In this document: in pieces, positions 26,399 to 35,916 of the stretch
Numbering within the stretch: the stretch's first letter is position 1
How the letters are laid out: the number at the start of each line of letters is the position of its first letter
Origin: Spirochaetales bacterium
GTDB lineage: Bacteria > Spirochaetota > Spirochaetia > DSM-2461
Length of the DNA: 64,000 nucleotides
Assembly: GCA_028533045.1 (NCBI GenBank)
Contig: JAQQAP010000041.1
Span: 50,343 to 114,342, forward strand
Direction: 5' to 3'
Notes under the pieces: generated by a model
Told to the model about the DNA's origin: nothing
Seen by the model: the letters and a program-made list of their open reading frames with translations, nothing else
The model's database searches: none
Program-made: the position numbers and the translations under genes

Positions 26399-26408
26399 TT
26401 ATTACCTC

Positions 26409-26897
26409 CTATTCGCCGTTCTCTTCGGCGGCACTGACCATGGAAAGCTCATTGGCCGTCAGTATTTTTTCCATATTCAAAACAATCAGAAATTCATCGT
26501 CCTTCTTACCCATTCCCTGGATAAAAGCGGTGTCGATCTTCGCCCCCACATAGGGGGTGGGTTCAATCTCGTTCGCATCAAGATCAATTACCTCTTTTAC
26601 CGAATCGGTCAACAAACCCATAATCACAGTTTCCTCTTCCATAACCATTTCACAAACAATGACACTTGTATCAATGGTCTTTTCCGTGGCGCCCTGATCA
26701 AATTTCAACTTCAAATCGATAACGGGGACGATGCTTCCCCGCAAGTTAATAATTCCCCTCATAAAATCGGGCATACGGGGCACCTTGGATATTTGAGAAA
26801 ATTCCAGCACTTCCCGTACATTCAATACATTTAAAGCATATACTTCATCGCTGACGGTGAACGTTAAATACTGATTTATTGTCTTTTCATCGGACAT
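26409..26897 (-). CDS. cheW: Chemotaxis coupling protein CheW
   Basis: 162 aa. Seen: CheW beta-barrel with QYLTFTVSDEVYALNVLNVREVLEF at the start (split here only for reading) and MRGIINLRGSIVPVIDL, the hallmark of the family. Good AGGAG site. Known: bridges CheA and receptors. 90 nt downstream of cheR, the largest gap in the che operon, which may hold a secondary promoter; none was clear. Confidence 0.95.
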   Translation of the reverse strand: MSDEKTINQYLTFTVSDEVYALNVLNVREVLEFSQISKVPRMPDFMRGIINLRGSIVPVIDLKLKFDQGATEKTIDTSVIVCEMVMEEETVIMGLLTDSVKEVIDLDANEIEPTPYVGAKIDTAFIQGMGKKDDEFLIVLNMEKILTANELSMVSAAEENGE

Positions 26898-26987
26898 GGA
26901 AAACTCCTAAAAATGTTTTCTTCTATTAAAAAGTATATGAAAGTTCGAATAAACTGCAACTTTTTCTCTTATTTTTTCACGGAAGGA

Positions 26988-27818
26988 TTAATCTTTTTTA
27001 AAAATGGATGAGGCTAGGCTGGTCAAACCGCTGTTTATTCCGGCCATGCTTTCCGAATGGCCCAGAAATAGATAGCCCCCCCGATTCATATGACTGACAA
27101 TACGGTTTATCACCTTAATCTGATTGTCCCTGTCAAAATAGATAAGCACGTTTCGGCAAAAGACAATATCGTACTTGTCCCTAAGTCCATAATCATCCTT
27201 CATGAGGTTTATAGACTGAAAGTGAACCTTGTCACGGAGATGCTTCTTTATTTTCACCTGGTCCGAACCGGGATCTTTGCTCTTTAGGAAATATTTCTTT
27301 TTGAAATCCAGCGTAAGATCATCAATATCCTTTAGGGTATAGAGGGCGCTGCGGCCCTTTTCCAGGCAGCTCTTACTAATATCCGTTGCGGTGATAGAGT
27401 AATCAAGGCCGCTCTTCCCCCGTCGGAACTCCTCCATGAACATGGCCAGATTATACGGTTCCTGCCCGGTAGAGCTGGCGGCGGACCAGAGCTTAAACTG
27501 ATTTTTATTATTGCTGATGTCCGGAAGGGCCCGATGGACAAGAAAATCAAAATGGGCCGGTTCCCGCATAAAGTCGGTCTTGTTCGTGGTAATCGCATCG
27601 ATCATATCGATAAGCTCTTCCCGGGAACTCTCCTTAAAGACATGATCGCAATACTCTTTAAAACTGCTTATATTGAGTTTTTTAAGCCTTTTCTGCAGGC
27701 GTGATTCAATGAGGATCTTCTTCGCAGGAGGCATCTTGATACCTACCTCGGACTCGATAAATTGACTTAATTTTTGAAATTCCTTCTCTTCCAGGCGGGG
27801 GACTTCTGTTTGGACCAT
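26988..27818 (-). CDS. cheR: Chemoreceptor methyltransferase CheR
   Basis: 276 aa. Seen: N-terminal helical domain, SAM-binding fold with LWSAASSTGQEPYNLAM, FCRNVLIYFD and a final YLFLGHSESM. Known: methylates receptor glutamates using S-adenosylmethionine. First gene of the chemotaxis operon. There is no Shine-Dalgarno; a TTGATT-17-TAAAAT promoter ends 6 nt before the ATG, so the mRNA is probably leaderless. Confidence 0.96.
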   Translation of the reverse strand: MVQTEVPRLEEKEFQKLSQFIESEVGIKMPPAKKILIESRLQKRLKKLNISSFKEYCDHVFKESSREELIDMIDAITTNKTDFMREPAHFDFLVHRALPDISNNKNQFKLWSAASSTGQEPYNLAMFMEEFRRGKSGLDYSITATDISKSCLEKGRSALYTLKDIDDLTLDFKKKYFLKSKDPGSDQVKIKKHLRDKVHFQSINLMKDDYGLRDKYDIVFCRNVLIYFDRDNQIKVINRIVSHMNRGGYLFLGHSESMAGINSGLTSLASSIFKKD

Positions 27819-27824
27819 AGAGAA

Positions 27825-27853
27825 ATTTTAAGGTACCGGAGGGAATAAATCAA
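27825..27853 (-). promoter_or_regulatory. Leaderless promoter of the chemotaxis operon (cheR)
   Basis: Seen on the minus strand: -35 TTGATT (27853-27848), 17-bp spacer, -10 TAAAAT (27830-27825, five of six), then 6 nt (TTCTCT) and the cheR ATG. No ribosome site in the 20 nt before the ATG. Transcription would start at or next to the A of the start codon. Lies partly in the gap after phoR. Confidence 0.6.
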
Positions 27854-27857
27854 ATTT

Positions 27858-29600
27858 TTATCTATGGGAACAATCGGCAAAGGAGATACAAAAGCTGGAA
27901 CCCACACCGGGAGTGCTGTCTACCCAGGCTCTTCCCCCGTGTTTAAGGGCAATATGCTTTACAATAGAGAGCCCCAGCCCGGTTCCCCCTATTTCCCTGC
28001 TCCTGGCCTTGTCTACCCGATAGAACCGTTCAAAGAGACGTTCCTGCTGCTCTTCGGAAATCCCGTTCCCCCTATCCTTAACACAAACGATGGTGCTATT
28101 TCCTTCACGATGGGCAGAAATGGTTACCTTCTCATTTTCCCGTCCGTACTTTACGGCGTTATCCAGATAGTTGATAAGAGCCTGCTCGGTGAGGTTCTTA
28201 TGACAGCAAAGAACAATATCCTCATCAAAATCATGCTCAAAACTCACGCCCCTCGCTTCTGCCTTCATTTGACAGACCGATTCGGCTTCCTTGATGATAT
28301 CTTTCAGAGGAAGGGCCTCTTTTTCCAGAGAATGCTTGTCTTCCAGTGAGGCCAGGGCCAGAAGGTCGTTAACGATCTCTCCCAAACGCTGGGACTGTTT
28401 GTGAATAATCTCCAGGAACTTGTTCTGCTGATCCGACTGGTTACCGGGCATCATCCTTAAAGTTTCCACAAAGCCTATGATAGAGGTAATGGGAGTCCGC
28501 AATTCGTGGGAAACATTAGCCACAAAATCCTTGCGAAGCAATTCCATCTGTTTAATCTCGCTTACATCATTCATTACCAGAAGAATGCTGAATTCTCCTT
28601 CTTCCGGAGCGGGGATTGTCGTCCCCTGAACCATATAGTGATGATTTCCCAGAGTTATGACCTGGGCCATGGGAGCGTTGTTATCCAAACACTCTTCGGC
28701 CAAACGGCAAAGATCCATATTCCTGATAATCTGAAGAAGATTCTTCCCCAGACACTGGGCAAAGGTACACCCGGTCATATCCAGTGCAGCCTTATTGATA
28801 TCGTTAATAACAAGGTTATTGTCCAGATAAAGAACGGGCTCTACCATATTATCCAACATGGCTTCGCTCTTGTTGCGCTGCACCGTTACGGTTTCGATTT
28901 TTTCCTTGAGCTGGCGGCCCATGGCGTTTACCGCATCCCCCACTTCTATGGCTTCCCGGAACCCGCCCAAATAGAGGTTCTGATGGAAATCCCCCCGGGC
29001 GTAGTCGGAAACGACCGAAATGATGGCCTTGAGCATACGGTTTATGGAGTTTGTCTGGCGAAAACTAATGAGAAGAGCGACAAGAAGGACAAGCATCGTT
29101 ATCATGGCAATACGAAATGTCAGCTGGGTAACCATACGGTCAATATTTCCCACCACAGTGGAAACTCTAAAAGTCAGTTCGCTCTCAGATTTATATACGG
29201 CCGTATAGAGGAGAGAGTCATGGACGGTATTACTAATCCGCTTGGAAGAACCTTCCCCGTAAACCACAGCATTCATAATCTCCGGACGATTGCTGTGATT
29301 GTCCATATAGCGCCAATCGGCCTCGCTGTCGGCAATCACCGTCCCGTCTTTTTTTATAATAGTAATTCGCAGAGGATCGACCACCTTAAGCTGATCAAGA
29401 TAATCCTGCTCCATACCTGCCTCGACCCGGGCGGCAATAAACATATCCGCCAGAGTTTCCGTATAAAGGAGCTGTCTCTCCTGATTATCATCAAAGAGAA
29501 ACTGGTCCATTGATATAATACTAAAAAGTCCCACCGCAAAAAGTGAAATGAGAAGAATGGTTAAATGGGCCGTAAAATATCGGGCAAAAAAACTTTTCAT
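27858..29600 (-). CDS. phoR: Phosphate-sensor histidine kinase PhoR
   Basis: 580 aa. Seen: TM1 about 12-32, an extracytoplasmic domain, TM2 about 163-185, HAMP, PAS domain about 245-340, HisKA with SHELRTPITSIIGF, HATPase N box LINYLDNAVKYG, G1 DRGNGI and G2 GGTGLGLSIV. Starts at the base after the phoB stop. Known: PhoR phosphorylates PhoB at low phosphate under Pst/PhoU control. The large extracytoplasmic region (about 130 residues) is like Gram-positive PhoR rather than the short E. coli form. Confidence 0.9.
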   Translation of the reverse strand: MKSFFARYFTAHLTILLISLFAVGLFSIISMDQFLFDDNQERQLLYTETLADMFIAARVEAGMEQDYLDQLKVVDPLRITIIKKDGTVIADSEADWRYMDNHSNRPEIMNAVVYGEGSSKRISNTVHDSLLYTAVYKSESELTFRVSTVVGNIDRMVTQLTFRIAMITMLVLLVALLISFRQTNSINRMLKAIISVVSDYARGDFHQNLYLGGFREAIEVGDAVNAMGRQLKEKIETVTVQRNKSEAMLDNMVEPVLYLDNNLVINDINKAALDMTGCTFAQCLGKNLLQIIRNMDLCRLAEECLDNNAPMAQVITLGNHHYMVQGTTIPAPEEGEFSILLVMNDVSEIKQMELLRKDFVANVSHELRTPITSIIGFVETLRMMPGNQSDQQNKFLEIIHKQSQRLGEIVNDLLALASLEDKHSLEKEALPLKDIIKEAESVCQMKAEARGVSFEHDFDEDIVLCCHKNLTEQALINYLDNAVKYGRENEKVTISAHREGNSTIVCVKDRGNGISEEQQERLFERFYRVDKARSREIGGTGLGLSIVKHIALKHGGRAWVDSTPGVGSSFCISFADCSHR

Positions 29601-30308
29601 CTATTCGTCGCTTTCCATTCGGTAACCGACACCCCTTACGGTCTCAATACAGTTGCCCTTGTCTCCCAGTTTTTTTCGGATTCCCAGAATCTGAACATCC
29701 ACGGAGCGGCTGGTTACGGGATAGTCCTCCCCTTTCACCGCATCGATAATCTGGCTCCGGGAAAATACCCAACCCGGATTTTCCGCCAGAAAGTAGAGGA
29801 TGCTGAATTCCGTAGCGGAAAGGGTAATGCTCCTGCCATCGGCACGAACCTCATGACGGGCCGGATCGATGGTAATTCCATGGAGAGACACCACCCGATG
29901 ACTGGTTGTCTCCTTTAAGACGCCCTTACGGCGTAATACTGCTTTTACGCGGGCCACAAGAACCCGGGGACTAAAGGGCTTGGTAACATAATCGTCCGCT
30001 CCCAGCTCAAGTCCCTTAACCATGCTTTCCTCTTCCGAACGGGCGGTGAGCATGATAACAGGAATAGCCTGAGTGGCCTTTTCCGCCCTAAGACGCTTGC
30101 AAACTTCAAAGCCGTCAATCCCGGGAAGCATCAGATCCAGAACAATCAGGTCCGGTTCTTCGGAGCGAGCCTTTTCCCACCCTTCCATTCCGTCGGAGGC
30201 CCGGATAACTTCATAACCGCACATTTCAAGGTTAAAGGCAATCAGCTCTCTGATATCCCCCTCATCCTCAACAACTAACAGTTTCTCTCTTTTTTCCGGT
30301 TTATCCAC
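29601..30308 (-). CDS. phoB: Response regulator PhoB
   Basis: 235 aa. Seen: receiver domain (VEDEGDIRE, phospho-Asp in LIVLDLMLPGIDG, Lys in VTKPFSPR) and OmpR-type winged helix (LSATEFSILYFLAENPG, SVDVQILGIRKKL, ETVRGVGYRM). GTG start with AAGGAG seven bases upstream. Directly followed by phoR. Likely binds the 11-bp-phased hexamers upstream of pstC and pstS. Confidence 0.94.
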   Translation of the reverse strand: MDKPEKREKLLVVEDEGDIRELIAFNLEMCGYEVIRASDGMEGWEKARSEEPDLIVLDLMLPGIDGFEVCKRLRAEKATQAIPVIMLTARSEEESMVKGLELGADDYVTKPFSPRVLVARVKAVLRRKGVLKETTSHRVVSLHGITIDPARHEVRADGRSITLSATEFSILYFLAENPGWVFSRSQIIDAVKGEDYPVTSRSVDVQILGIRKKLGDKGNCIETVRGVGYRMESDE

Positions 30309-30346
30309 GTATTTCTCCTTCCCTGATGTTCCTAATCACAACGGCC

Positions 30347-30994
30347 CTAAAGGTCCGCGTGTTCTCCCCTCTCGGAGAATATAACCCACTCACAAATATT
30401 CTTAACATGGTCACCGAAGCGTTCCAGGTATCGGGCGACGTAGAGCAGTTCCACGCCCTGTTCGATCTTGCTGCTGTCCCCCATGATAAGAGTCAGTATT
30501 TCCCGCACGACCTGATTGTAAAGGTCATCAATCTGCTTATCCCGGGAGGCGATCTCTTCGGCGGCTTCCGAATCTTTTTCCACATAGGCATTAAGAGAGT
30601 CTACCAGCATTTTCCGGGCGATCTCTTCCATCCGGGGAAGATCTATTAGAGGTTTAATAAAGGTCTGACCTTCCAGGGCAATGGCTTTCTGCGCCAGGTG
30701 CACCCCGTGATCTCCAATTCTTTCCAACTGGGTGACAATTTTTATAGCGGCCACAATGTGTCGCAAATCGGATGCAACGGGCTGCTCCTTGGCCAAAAGA
30801 ATGGCGCAGTGGTCACAAAGTTCATGCTCCATCCGGTTGATAACTTCATCGCCCTTAATTACGGTCTGGGCCATATCGGTATTCAGGCTGGTAAAGCTGT
30901 CGATACCGTTCTTTACGGCTTCTTCTACCAAAAGCCCCATTTTGAGCATCTCCTTGTTAAGTGCTCCTATTTCATCATCAAAATGCTGTCTCAT
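30347..30994 (-). CDS. phoU: Phosphate signalling protein PhoU
   Basis: 215 aa. Seen: two three-helix PhoU repeats, with the acidic metal-binding patterns ERIGDHGVHLAQ in the first and ERFGDHVKNICEW in the second. Known: inhibits PhoR signalling and Pst transport when phosphate is plentiful. In line between pstB (46-nt gap) and phoB (38-nt gap). Confidence 0.95.
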   Translation of the reverse strand: MRQHFDDEIGALNKEMLKMGLLVEEAVKNGIDSFTSLNTDMAQTVIKGDEVINRMEHELCDHCAILLAKEQPVASDLRHIVAAIKIVTQLERIGDHGVHLAQKAIALEGQTFIKPLIDLPRMEEIARKMLVDSLNAYVEKDSEAAEEIASRDKQIDDLYNQVVREILTLIMGDSSKIEQGVELLYVARYLERFGDHVKNICEWVIFSERGEHADL

Positions 30995-31040
30995 ACTAAT
31001 TATATTCCTCCGTGGTATACTGCGAAAATTACTTTAAATA

Positions 31041-31796
31041 TCAACCGAACTTACCGGAAATATAAGCTTCCGTCTTGGAGCTTTCCGGGTTAAAGAATAT
31101 CTGATCGGTCGGGCCGAATTCTTCGATATACCCATTCAGGAAGAAGGCGGTTTTATCGGAAATACGACCGGCCTGCTGCATGTTATGAGTAACAATAACA
31201 ATAGTATAATCCTTTTTTAAATCATGAACCAGATCTTCAATTTTTGAGGTTGATACCGGGTCAAGGGCGGACGTAGGCTCATCCATAAGCACCACGTCGG
31301 GCTCTACAGCCAGAGTACGGGCCAGGCAGAGTCTTTGCTGCTGACCACCGGAAAGTCCCATGGCGGGAGAGTGGAGCCGGTCCTTTACTTCATCCCAGAT
31401 CGCCGCATGGTGAAGACTCTTTTCGACCAAAACGTCCAGTTCGGCCTTATTTTTCTTACCGTGAATACGGGGTCCGTAAGCCACGTTGTCGTAGATGGAC
31501 ATGGGAAAGGGGTTGGGCTTCTGGAAAACCATACCTATTCTCTTCCTTAGCTCTATAACATCGTACTTTTCATCGTAGATGTTCTCCCCGCCGTAAAGAA
31601 CTTCCCCGTCGATATGACAGATATCGATCAGGTCATTCATTCGGTTAATGGAACGAATAAAGGTAGACTTACCGCAGCCGGAAGGGCCAATGAGGGCGGT
31701 AACCTCATTCTTCTCTATTTCCATATTAATGCCGTGAAGGGCTTTGAAATCTCCGTAGTGGAGGTCCAGATTTTTTACTTCTATCATCAGTGACAT
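31041..31796 (-). CDS. pstB: Phosphate ABC transporter ATPase PstB
   Basis: 251 aa. Seen: Walker [10 protein letters not shown], signature [16 protein letters not shown], Walker [14 protein letters not shown] and switch His in IVTHNMQQ. Ideal AAGGAG site. Known: powers phosphate import with PstA/PstC and takes part in PhoR control. Confidence 0.97.
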   Translation of the reverse strand: MSLMIEVKNLDLHYGDFKALHGINMEIEKNEVTALIGPSGCGKSTFIRSINRMNDLIDICHIDGEVLYGGENIYDEKYDVIELRKRIGMVFQKPNPFPMSIYDNVAYGPRIHGKKNKAELDVLVEKSLHHAAIWDEVKDRLHSPAMGLSGGQQQRLCLARTLAVEPDVVLMDEPTSALDPVSTSKIEDLVHDLKKDYTIVIVTHNMQQAGRISDKTAFFLNGYIEEFGPTDQIFFNPESSKTEAYISGKFG

Positions 31797-31819
31797 ATTA
31801 TTATCTCCTTGGTCGGGGC

Positions 31820-33442
31820 CTAACGTCCGCCCATCTGCTTGTTTTTCTTAATGAGTCTTCTGGTTAAGAGGTTCGTAATGAGAACGATAAGAACCAGAAC
31901 CGTACCGGTGGCAAATGCTCGGTCGAAGGAGATAGCCTCCGAAAAGAGCAGGTAAAGATGCAGGGAAAGAACACGGGCGGGAGAATGAAGGTTCCGCACC
32001 AGGTCATAACTTGATCCCAGGGTATAAAGAAGTACGGCCGTCTCTCCCGCTACCCGGCCTACAGCCAGAATAACACCGGTCAGGATTCCCTGACTGGCGG
32101 CGGGAAGAACTACCCTAAAAATAGTCTGCCACTTGGTTGCCCCCAGTCCCATGGAACCCTCTCTAAGAATCGGCGGAACCGACTTGAGGGCCTCTTCCGA
32201 AGTTCTTACCAGGGTGGGAAGAATCATGAGGGTAACCGTAAGAGTACTGGAGATAAAGCCAATCCCCATTCCCAGAATATTTACAAAGAAAATACGCCCG
32301 AACAAACCGAACACAATGGAAGGAATACCGGCCAATGTTTCGGTCCCCATTCGCAATATCTGAACCAGGGGGCCCTGTTTGGCGTACTCCACCAGGTAAA
32401 CAGCCGCCAGAATTCCAATGGGAGCGGAAAAGAGCAGGGTCATGATAATCATGAGAAGAGTATTGATGATGAAGTAGGAAATACCACCCGCATCCCCTTC
32501 GGCCGGTTTCTCAATGAGGAACCAAAGATCCAGGTTAAGCCCGGTCTCTTTTCTCTGAACTGTAACGCTTTCAAAGTCATCGGAATGGACAAGGCCGGTG
32601 TAGTCGACAAGACCAACAGCGCCGGGATTCCGTTCCATAAAAGTGTAGAAATCCTCCATGGAAACAAAGGTTTCCGCCGAAAAATCAGCTCCAAACCACT
32701 CTTTAATCAGCTCCCCATTAACATTGGGAGCCAGGGCAGCTTTAGGGGCGATAGAGAGTCCCCCAATGGATGTCATACTAACAACTTTACCGGTAAAAAC
32801 CTCTCGAAGTGTCTTTTCCGTATACTCCTGAAAGCTCTTGTTATTTTCCACCTTCAGGGCTCGGGCATTCATGAGAACCTGTACGGAACGAAGGGGAATA
32901 ACCACAACATCTTTGTTAAGGAGATCTCGGTCGGAAGCGGGAATAAACCCAAGAGCCCCTTTTGTGGCCCCTACCATATCTATCATCTCTTCCGAACTGG
33001 AAACGTACCTGGTGTAACTTTTCCAGTCGTCTAGATCTTTCTCTTCCAGGAGAAAATGCTTAACCGATTCATTAAAGCCTTCATCACTCTTGTAAGCAAT
33101 GGGCTGGCAGAGAACGGCTTGACCGGTGTATTCGGACCACTTGTTCAGCTCCCGAATAACATTGGTGTACAACTCCTGGAGGCCGTCGGGAGTCATATCG
33201 TCCACACGAATTTTATCATGGGCGATAAAAATAACTTCCGTTCCATCCTCCAGGGTCAGGACCTCTTCGCTTATATCGGCAAACTTATAGCCCACCATAT
33301 TATTGGAATAGAAACCGCGTATCAGGATAAATCCCAAAATCCAGGCCAAAATAAGAATGGTAAGTCCTGCAAAACCCCAGATAACACCGCGAGCTATATT
33401 TTCATTTCTATGTATTTTTTTTGTATTGGCAGAAATTTCCAT
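31820..33442 (-). CDS. pstA: Phosphate ABC transporter permease PstA with large periplasmic insert
   Basis: 540 aa, far longer than the usual 280-300. Seen: TM1 about 22-45, then some 270 residues outside the membrane, then five TM segments carrying the normal PstA core ([35 protein letters not shown] as the EAA loop). The insert has two GxxGF/GLV turns ([11 protein letters not shown] and [12 protein letters not shown]) reminiscent of PstS-type binding lobes. Known: some proteobacterial PstA proteins also have long N-terminal parts (DUF3333), which may be a different domain. Overlaps pstC by 1 nt (TAATG). Confidence 0.93.
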   Translation of the reverse strand: MEISANTKKIHRNENIARGVIWGFAGLTILILAWILGFILIRGFYSNNMVGYKFADISEEVLTLEDGTEVIFIAHDKIRVDDMTPDGLQELYTNVIRELNKWSEYTGQAVLCQPIAYKSDEGFNESVKHFLLEEKDLDDWKSYTRYVSSSEEMIDMVGATKGALGFIPASDRDLLNKDVVVIPLRSVQVLMNARALKVENNKSFQEYTEKTLREVFTGKVVSMTSIGGLSIAPKAALAPNVNGELIKEWFGADFSAETFVSMEDFYTFMERNPGAVGLVDYTGLVHSDDFESVTVQRKETGLNLDLWFLIEKPAEGDAGGISYFIINTLLMIIMTLLFSAPIGILAAVYLVEYAKQGPLVQILRMGTETLAGIPSIVFGLFGRIFFVNILGMGIGFISSTLTVTLMILPTLVRTSEEALKSVPPILREGSMGLGATKWQTIFRVVLPAASQGILTGVILAVGRVAGETAVLLYTLGSSYDLVRNLHSPARVLSLHLYLLFSEAISFDRAFATGTVLVLIVLITNLLTRRLIKKNKQMGGR

Positions 33443-34320
33443 TATGAGTCCTTCTCAATCGATCTTTTTAGAAATACCTGAACCACAATGTTCAGGACAA
33501 GGATAAACACAAAAAGGACCATACCGGTGGTAAAAAGGCTGACCCAGTGGTCGCCGGAAGCGTAACTTATCCCGGTGGCTATGTTCATGGTCAATGTCCT
33601 TGTACTGGAAAGAATACCGGTGGGCATGGTAGGACTGTTACCGGCTACCATCAATACGGCCATGGTTTCCCCAATAGAACGGCCCATAGCCAAAATAATC
33701 CCGGCGGTGATACCGGAGCTGGCGGCGGGGACAAGAATCTTCACAATGGTCTGCCAGTGGGAAGCCCCCACTCCCATGGAACCCTCTTTCAAGTGAGCCG
33801 GAACGGCCCGAAGGGAAACCTCGGTGATATTGATAATGGTGGGCAGTACCATAATGGCCAGTACAATGGCTCCCGTAAGAACCCCCAAACCGGTGTTGCT
33901 CTTTGTTAAGGTGCGAACGATGGGAGCTATGGCAATATAACCGAAAAGCCCGTAAATAACGGATGGGATACCGGCAAGAAGTTCAATCACGCTTCTCAGA
34001 ACCTCTGCTATACGCCCCTTGGCAAATTCGGCCATAAATATCCCTACGGCCAGACCGATGGGAACGGCAATCACCATGGAAAGGACCGTAACAAAGAGGG
34101 AACCGACAATAAAAGGAAAAATCCCATAGAGAGGACTGTCTCCCTGGGGATCCCATTTCGCTCCGAATAAAAATTCGCCTACGCCCACATTTTTAAATAG
34201 AGGCATTCCCTCTTTAAAGATAAATATGGTCATAAACAGAACACTAATAATTGATATCAGGGCACAAACAAGGAGAAATTTCTCCATCACACTTTCGCCC
34301 AGTGATCGCATTTTGTTCAA
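33442..34320 (-). CDS. pstC: Phosphate ABC transporter permease PstC
   Basis: 292 aa from the TTG at 34320, picked because AAGGAG sits 7 nt upstream; an ATG at 34311 is the alternative. Seen: six TM segments, LAGIPSVIYGLFGYIAIAP and the cytoplasmic loop SLRAVPAHLKEGSMGVGASHW. Known: forms the channel with PstA. First gene of pstC-A-B-phoU-B-R. Four Pho-like hexamers lie 35-73 bp upstream of the start. Confidence 0.94.
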   Translation of the reverse strand: MNKMRSLGESVMEKFLLVCALISIISVLFMTIFIFKEGMPLFKNVGVGEFLFGAKWDPQGDSPLYGIFPFIVGSLFVTVLSMVIAVPIGLAVGIFMAEFAKGRIAEVLRSVIELLAGIPSVIYGLFGYIAIAPIVRTLTKSNTGLGVLTGAIVLAIMVLPTIINITEVSLRAVPAHLKEGSMGVGASHWQTIVKILVPAASSGITAGIILAMGRSIGETMAVLMVAGNSPTMPTGILSSTRTLTMNIATGISYASGDHWVSLFTTGMVLFVFILVLNIVVQVFLKRSIEKDS

Positions 34321-34354
34321 CTGTCTACTCCTTGGCCACAAGATATGAGACGAG

Positions 34355-34393
34355 GGTTAGGAGAATGTTTTATAATTGTTAATTTTCTGTTAG
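34355..34393 (-). promoter_or_regulatory. Pho-box-like array upstream of pstC
   Basis: Seen on the minus strand: CTAACA (34393), TTAACA (34382), AAAACA (34371), CTAACC (34360), each starting exactly 11 bp after the last. Known: PhoP of Bacillus binds TT(A/T)ACA direct repeats with about 11-bp phase, and E. coli PhoB binds TGTCA repeats with the same phase. Four in-phase copies directly upstream of the pst operon support a PhoB operator. Confidence 0.65.
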
Positions 34394-34458
34394 GACCGTT
34401 TCATCTCCTTGATTTCACAATTTAGCCACATTTTACTCCAAATCATTTGTATTCCTAT

Positions 34459-34486
34459 TTGGGCTGAATTAGACTGAATGTATAAG
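34459..34486 (+). promoter_or_regulatory. Candidate promoter of the third chemoreceptor operon
   Basis: Seen: -35 TTGGGC (34459-34464), 16-bp spacer, -10 TATAAG (34481-34486), 17 nt before the first ATG, leaving room for the GAGAGG ribosome site. No sigma-28-type motif was evident. Confidence 0.4.
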
Positions 34487-34503
34487 ATCAAAATAGAGAG
34501 GAT

Positions 34504-35916
34504 ATGATGAATTTAAAAGCGAAACTGACTTTAACCATGGGCTTGGGCATTTCACTTCTTCTCCTCATTTCCAGTTTAATTTCCTTCCTTGGTCAGAGAA
34601 GCGAACTATACGGCGTTCTTGACCGTAAAATTGAGTTTGAAACCCATAAAATGACAAAGGCAATGGCAGGTCCTCTATACTCCTTTGACTATGCCACAGT
34701 AGAAGGGCTCCTGGAAGTGGAAGTGGAAGACAGCGAAACCATTTCCGCCTTTCTTGTCTTTCCCGATGGCAGCGAAACGGGCTACCTCGAAGAGGGCGGG
34801 GAGATTTCCATGGTCGATTCCCGTTCTGAAAACGAAGCTCTTCTTGAAAAATCCTTTTACCATTCCGAGCGTGAGATTCTCCTGGATGAGGAAATTCTGG
34901 GGACGATTCATCTCTACTTTACCGATGGTCCCCTTAAGGAAGAACTAAAAGAAAGCAGTCTCGGAGCCCTTATGGAAATAGTAATAATACTTATCCTTGT
35001 TATGACTCTGACCATACTGGTAAGCCATGTACTTCTTAGCCCCATTGTCCTTTACTCCTCCCTTTTGGAAGACATTTCCTCTGGCCATTTTAAGGTCGAC
35101 TCCCGACTCAGGGAATTTGCCCAAAGGACGGACGAAGTGGGAAAACTGGCCACCAGTCTTATAATAATGGTACAAAGCCTGGAAGATATAGTCCTCAAAG
35201 TAAGGGAAGCGGCGGAAACCCTGAATTCAAGTAGTACGGAGATTTCCCAAACCAGTATGAAAGTTGCCACCGGCTCTTCGGAGCAGTCCAGTATTGCCGA
35301 AGAGGTCAGTTCGTCCATCGACCAGATAGGCATAAACCTGGAAAGCAACACTAAATCTTCCGAAGAAACAACGCGAATTGCCAAAAATGCTTCGGATAAA
35401 GCCGTAGTCAGCTCGGAAATGACCGCAGAAGCGGTGCTTTCGGTAACAAAGATTGCCGAGAATATTCAGTTTGTCGAACAGATAGCGGGACAAACCAATA
35501 TGCTCGCCCTCAATGCGGCGATAGAAGCGGCCCGAGCCGGGGATAGCGGCAAGGGTTTTGCCGTGGTGGCAGCGGAAGTCCGTAAACTGGCCGAACGGAG
35601 CAAAACGGCCGCCCAGGAGATCACCCAACTCTCCGCCGATACGGTGGATGGCACAACCCGTGCGGGAGAAACCCTTAAGGAGTTGGTACCGGATATTGGA
35701 GAAACCAGTGATCTAGTGGGGGAAATAAGCGCCTCCACCTCCGAGTCTTACGGAGCGGTAAAACAGATTATTCAGGGGATGGATCAGCTTACGGAAGTAA
35801 TACTGACCAACGCCTCCATGGCCGAGGAGCTCTCTTCCAGCGCCGAAGCCCTGCAAAACCAATCGGAAGAACTCACAAAACTCATGGCTTTTTTCAAAGT
35901 AGATAAGGAGAAATAA
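34504..35916 (+). CDS. Methyl-accepting chemotaxis protein linked to periplasmic binding proteins
   Basis: 470 aa. Seen: TM1 about 12-30, a small extracytoplasmic domain (about 31-155), TM2 about 157-178, HAMP, and a signalling domain with [20 protein letters not shown] and [15 protein letters not shown]. Its sensor is only about 125 residues. The next gene begins at the base after its stop. Known: some receptors sense through a partner binding protein. Because two solute-binding proteins follow directly, this receptor probably reads their ligand state. A second ATG one codon in is equally possible. Confidence 0.93.
   Translation: MMNLKAKLTLTMGLGISLLLLISSLISFLGQRSELYGVLDRKIEFETHKMTKAMAGPLYSFDYATVEGLLEVEVEDSETISAFLVFPDGSETGYLEEGGEISMVDSRSENEALLEKSFYHSEREILLDEEILGTIHLYFTDGPLKEELKESSLGALMEIVIILILVMTLTILVSHVLLSPIVLYSSLLEDISSGHFKVDSRLREFAQRTDEVGKLATSLIIMVQSLEDIVLKVREAAETLNSSSTEISQTSMKVATGSSEQSSIAEEVSSSIDQIGINLESNTKSSEETTRIAKNASDKAVVSSEMTAEAVLSVTKIAENIQFVEQIAGQTNMLALNAAIEAARAGDSGKGFAVVAAEVRKLAERSKTAAQEITQLSADTVDGTTRAGETLKELVPDIGETSDLVGEISASTSESYGAVKQIIQGMDQLTEVILTNASMAEELSSSAEALQNQSEELTKLMAFFKVDKEK

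Noticed and set aside
28506..29513. Plus-strand 335-codon frame inside phoR
   Set aside because: Antisense to well-supported HAMP/PAS/kinase sequence, no ribosome site and no recognisable domain.
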